Below, in pieces: positions 4,724 through 7,112 of a DNA stretch of 7,112 nucleotides (the stretch's first letter is position 1; every line of letters begins with the position of its first letter). A program made the translations under genes and the position numbers. The stretch covers positions 1-7,112 of the forward strand of contig CALBOC010000383.1 in the NCBI GenBank assembly GCA_937896705.1, in the 5' to 3' direction. The DNA comes from an uncultured Micrococcaceae bacterium. GTDB taxonomy: Bacteria > Actinomycetota > Actinomycetes > Actinomycetales > Micrococcaceae. Below the pieces are notes generated by a model that made no database searches, had not been told where the DNA came from, and saw nothing but the letters and a program-made list of their open reading frames with translations.

Positions 4724-7112
4724 TTAGTGCTCGGAAAATGGATTGCCAGCTGGCATGTGGTCAGTTTCATCCGAGCCCTCGGTCCCCGGGTAAACGCGAG
4801 CGAGCTCAGTGCGCGATCGAATGGTGAACTTCGCATAGATCCGGGTCAGATGGTACTGCACGGTTTTTTCGGCGATAAACAATCGGCTGGCGGTCTCGCG
4901 GTTGGTCAGTCCCTGCACGACCAGTTGGGCGATGGCATGTTCCTGTGGTGTCAGTTGCACAGCGGTGTGTTCGGGCCGGCCCCAATCGGCGGGCTCCGAA
5001 TCGGTTTCCTCGCCCCGGTGCTGCACCATCCCGGTGGCCCGAAGTTCTTGGTTACAGCGTTCGACCATCACGGTCGCGTCTACGCTTTCGAAAAAGTCTC
5101 TGGCGCTGACCAATCGGCTGGCGGCATCGCGTCGTCGTCCGGCACGGCGCAGCATCTGACCGTAAGCAAACAGATAGCGGCCGTGATAGGTGGCCACGCC
5201 GTCTTGGGAGGTCAAACGCAATGCTTCTTGGAAGAGTTGTTCTGCCTGATTGATCTCTTTGCGGGCGGCTGCCACACGGGCGCGGGATGCCAGGGCGGTT
5301 GCGCGCACGAACCTGGGGGCTTTATCAGTCACGACGGCGAAGTCTTCTGCCAGACTTGCTGCCTCATCGACTCGGTTGGCTACGATCAGGGCGTGAATGA
5401 GTTCTGGTTGCCAGTGCCAAAGCGAGGCATGAGTGGGCAACCACGGGTCCAATTCGGCCAACGGCATCAGGGCAGCCAACGCGCCCTCTTGATCATTATG
5501 TACTTTGCGTTCCGTCGCCTGAATCATCCGAGCAGGTACCTGCATGACCCGGTAGCCACGCAGCTTGCTGGCTCCAGAATCTTGCCACCACGATGCGGTC
5601 GGCTGGTCATCGCGCCACAATTGGATCTCGCGTGCGGTCCATTCTAGTAGTGGCAGCATGAGTTCGATGCCGGCGTGTTCTGCCCGACGGATCCCGTCGA
5701 GTGCACCTTGGAGCGCACCGTCCCAGTCACCTTGAATAAATTGGATTCGGGCCAACCACACTTGGGCCCATAAAGAGATACGAAGCGATCCGCCGCGGGC
5801 CTGAGTGGGCAGGGCTGCTTCGAACTCGCGGTATGCGGTGTGGAGGTCGCCTTCTAACAGGGCAACCCACCCGGCACAGAGTCGATAGCGCTGATTATGG
5901 GGGCCGTCGTGGCCTTCCATGCCGGCTCGCAGGATCGATTGATCGGCGGATTCGGTCAGCCCTTGGGCGGCTAACCCGACGCCGCGAATGGCCAGCGCTT
6001 CGATGTGCGCGGTTTCGCCGGGTTTGGATAACTCGACCGCTTTATCCGCCCAGGAGACAATCCCCTCGGCATCCCAGTTGCATAATCTGTCGAGACAATG
6101 TCGCAGCGCGATGCGTGCTTGCAGCGGCTCTTTATTCGCGCCCTGGTGGGCTTGGGTGAGGAGATAGTCAGCATCCGCGGCTCGGCCTTGGTGCAAGGCG
6201 ATGTGGGCCAAGACGCTTTCTCGAGCTGAACACGGCGGCATGGCTTCGATGGTTGGCAACCACGGCACGGCCGCGGTAATGCGACCTGCGGAGGCTAAGG
6301 CGTCCACGCCACTGAGCACTTCGGCTTCGCGCTGGGTCGGCGAGCTCATGAGTCGGGCAGCAGCCAACCGGAATCTGGCGGCCTGGTCCCAGCGTCCGGT
6401 CCGAGCCAGGCGGTCGGCAAAACGAATTATTTCCCCGCCGAGTACCGGATCACGGGTTAAGGCCGCGGCGGCACGATGCAACAGGCGTTGGCCGTGGTCT
6501 TCTAAGAATTCGGCCGCCCGCAGGTGATACTCACGCAGTTCAGACGGCAACATGTGGCGGGTAATCACTTGATCGGCCATCGGGTGGGCGAAGCGCAACT
6601 GGAGTTGATCAGTGTTATAGGCCTCGCGCATGACGCCATCTCGCAGCACGCCCATCGACACCGCCGTATCAATGGCGGTCACGAGATCTTCGGTCCCGGC
6701 GATCTTATTGAGCACCTGCAACCCGGACGGTTCTTCCAAGACAGCCAGGGCGCAGACCAATTTCCAGACGTCTGGGTTCTCGCTGGCGCGCAGCGGCTCC
6801 ATCACTTCTGCGACGATGCGCTCTGGGAGCGGGAGTCCGACCGGGTCGGTGGGCCATTGTCCATCAGGTAGGGCCCGCAGAATCTGGACGACGTATTCCA
6901 ACCATCCGCCGGTGTAGTCAATCAGCGCTGTGACCGCGGTTGCATCGAGCCCATGGATCCCCATCGAATGGGCCAGTTGCTGGATCGCAGAGTGCTCCAG
7001 TGGGGTCACGGCCACCCGCGAGCTGATTGGGTTGTGGAGCAGCTCGTCGAGGTCGTGGTCGATGCTGGGTACGGGGCTGGGCACCGAGACGACCATGACG
7101 ATCCCGGTCTTG
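4724..7112 (-). CDS. LAL-type LuxR-family transcriptional regulator (MalT-like), N-terminus outside window
   Basis: The frame ends with TAA at 4726-4724 and is open to the window edge, giving 795 residues of a larger protein. The first residues (KTGIVMVVSVPSP) resemble a beta strand late in a STAND/AAA-type ATPase domain, followed by the typical winged-helix segment with YTGGWLEYVVQILRAL. The Walker A and B motifs, usually about 150-250 residues earlier, must lie beyond 7112. The middle (about residues 190-700, counted from the ATG at 7096) is helical and rich in Ala and Leu, with TPR-like units such as QGDWDGALQGALDGIRRAEHAG. The last 76 residues hold a GerE/LuxR helix-turn-helix: LTPQEHAIAQLVVQGLTNRE, then ASRLFIAEKTVQYHLTRIY and SRTELAR (about 4954-4790). 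Such regulators bind ATP and a small inducer and activate nearby genes. It reads toward the glnT operon, so it is a candidate regulator of it, but the 832-bp gap means this is only inference. The ATG at 7096 is almost certainly internal. Confidence 0.92.
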   Translation of the reverse strand, partial: KTGIVMVVSVPSPVPSIDHDLDELLHNPISSRVAVTPLEHSAIQQLAHSMGIHGLDATAVTALIDYTGGWLEYVVQILRALPDGQWPTDPVGLPLPERIVAEVMEPLRASENPDVWKLVCALAVLEEPSGLQVLNKIAGTEDLVTAIDTAVSMGVLRDGVMREAYNTDQLQLRFAHPMADQVITRHMLPSELREYHLRAAEFLEDHGQRLLHRAAAALTRDPVLGGEIIRFADRLARTGRWDQAARFRLAAARLMSSPTQREAEVLSGVDALASAGRITAAVPWLPTIEAMPPCSARESVLAHIALHQGRAADADYLLTQAHQGANKEPLQARIALRHCLDRLCNWDAEGIVSWADKAVELSKPGETAHIEALAIRGVGLAAQGLTESADQSILRAGMEGHDGPHNQRYRLCAGWVALLEGDLHTAYREFEAALPTQARGGSLRISLWAQVWLARIQFIQGDWDGALQGALDGIRRAEHAGIELMLPLLEWTAREIQLWRDDQPTASWWQDSGASKLRGYRVMQVPARMIQATERKVHNDQEGALAALMPLAELDPWLPTHASLWHWQPELIHALIVANRVDEAASLAEDFAVVTDKAPRFVRATALASRARVAAARKEINQAEQLFQEALRLTSQDGVATYHGRYLFAYGQMLRRAGRRRDAASRLVSARDFFESVDATVMVERCNQELRATGMVQHRGEETDSEPADWGRPEHTAVQLTPQEHAIAQLVVQGLTNRETASRLFIAEKTVQYHLTRIYAKFTIRSRTELARVYPGTEGSDETDHMPAGNPFSEH

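Noticed and set aside
4610..5647. A 345-codon plus-strand open frame antisense to the 3' part of luxR
   Set aside because: It mirrors the luxR reading frame, its product has no recognisable domain, and I saw no good ribosome binding site. Long antisense frames are common opposite GC-biased codons.
7094..7096. ATG at 7096 as the true start of the luxR gene
   Set aside because: The frame continues open to the window edge with plausible sequence (KTGIV), no good Shine-Dalgarno is visible, and a start here would remove the ATPase core normal for LAL proteins.

Overview
The window is a piece of an actinobacterial-type chromosome. By eye it is moderately GC-rich (mid-to-high 50s percent), has strong AGGAGG-type ribosome binding sites, and carries a large LuxR regulator of the LAL type. 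A moderate-GC member of Micrococcales would fit, but nothing here fixes the genus. All five genes lie on the minus strand, so transcription runs from high to low coordinates.

Layout in transcription order: (1) 7112-4724, the C-terminal 795 residues of a large ATP-binding LuxR-family regulator whose N-terminus, with the nucleotide-binding site, lies outside the window. (2) 4723-3892, an 832-bp stretch with no convincing gene. It holds a hairpin, a 23-nt interrupted direct repeat, a 16-bp dyad next to a consensus TTGACA, and a second small dyad, so it is probably the control region of the operon that follows. (3) 3891-2497, a type III glutamine synthetase-like ligase (GlnT/GmaS group). (4) 2455-1340, an Amt/Rh-superfamily channel that reads as Rh type rather than classical Amt. 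(5) 1293-400, a class II glutamine amidotransferase subunit (GlxB/MgsA-like). (6) 412-1, the start of a GXGXG beta-helix subunit (GlxC/MgsB-like), cut by the window edge.

Genes 3 to 6 are closely spaced (41 bp, 46 bp, then a 13-bp overlap) and look like one operon. The two Glx proteins correspond to the amidotransferase and GXGXG domains of glutamate synthase, split into separate polypeptides. The FMN domain (GlxD/MgsC) is expected just beyond position 1. A GlnT/GmaS ligase, an ammonium/methylammonium channel and split glutamate-synthase-like subunits together recall the N-methylglutamate route of methylamine use (GmaS, MgsABC) and the rhizobial glnT/glxBCD genes. A plausible model is uptake of ammonium or methylamine by the Rh channel, ATP-dependent gamma-glutamylation by the ligase, and transfer to glutamate or N-methylglutamate by the Glx complex. 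Whether the substrate is ammonia, methylamine or another amine cannot be settled from this sequence.

The points most worth a second look are the Rh-type channel in a glutamine-synthetase operon, a Glu where the family's ammonium-site Asp is expected in GlnT, and the dyad/direct-repeat arrangement in front of glnT.
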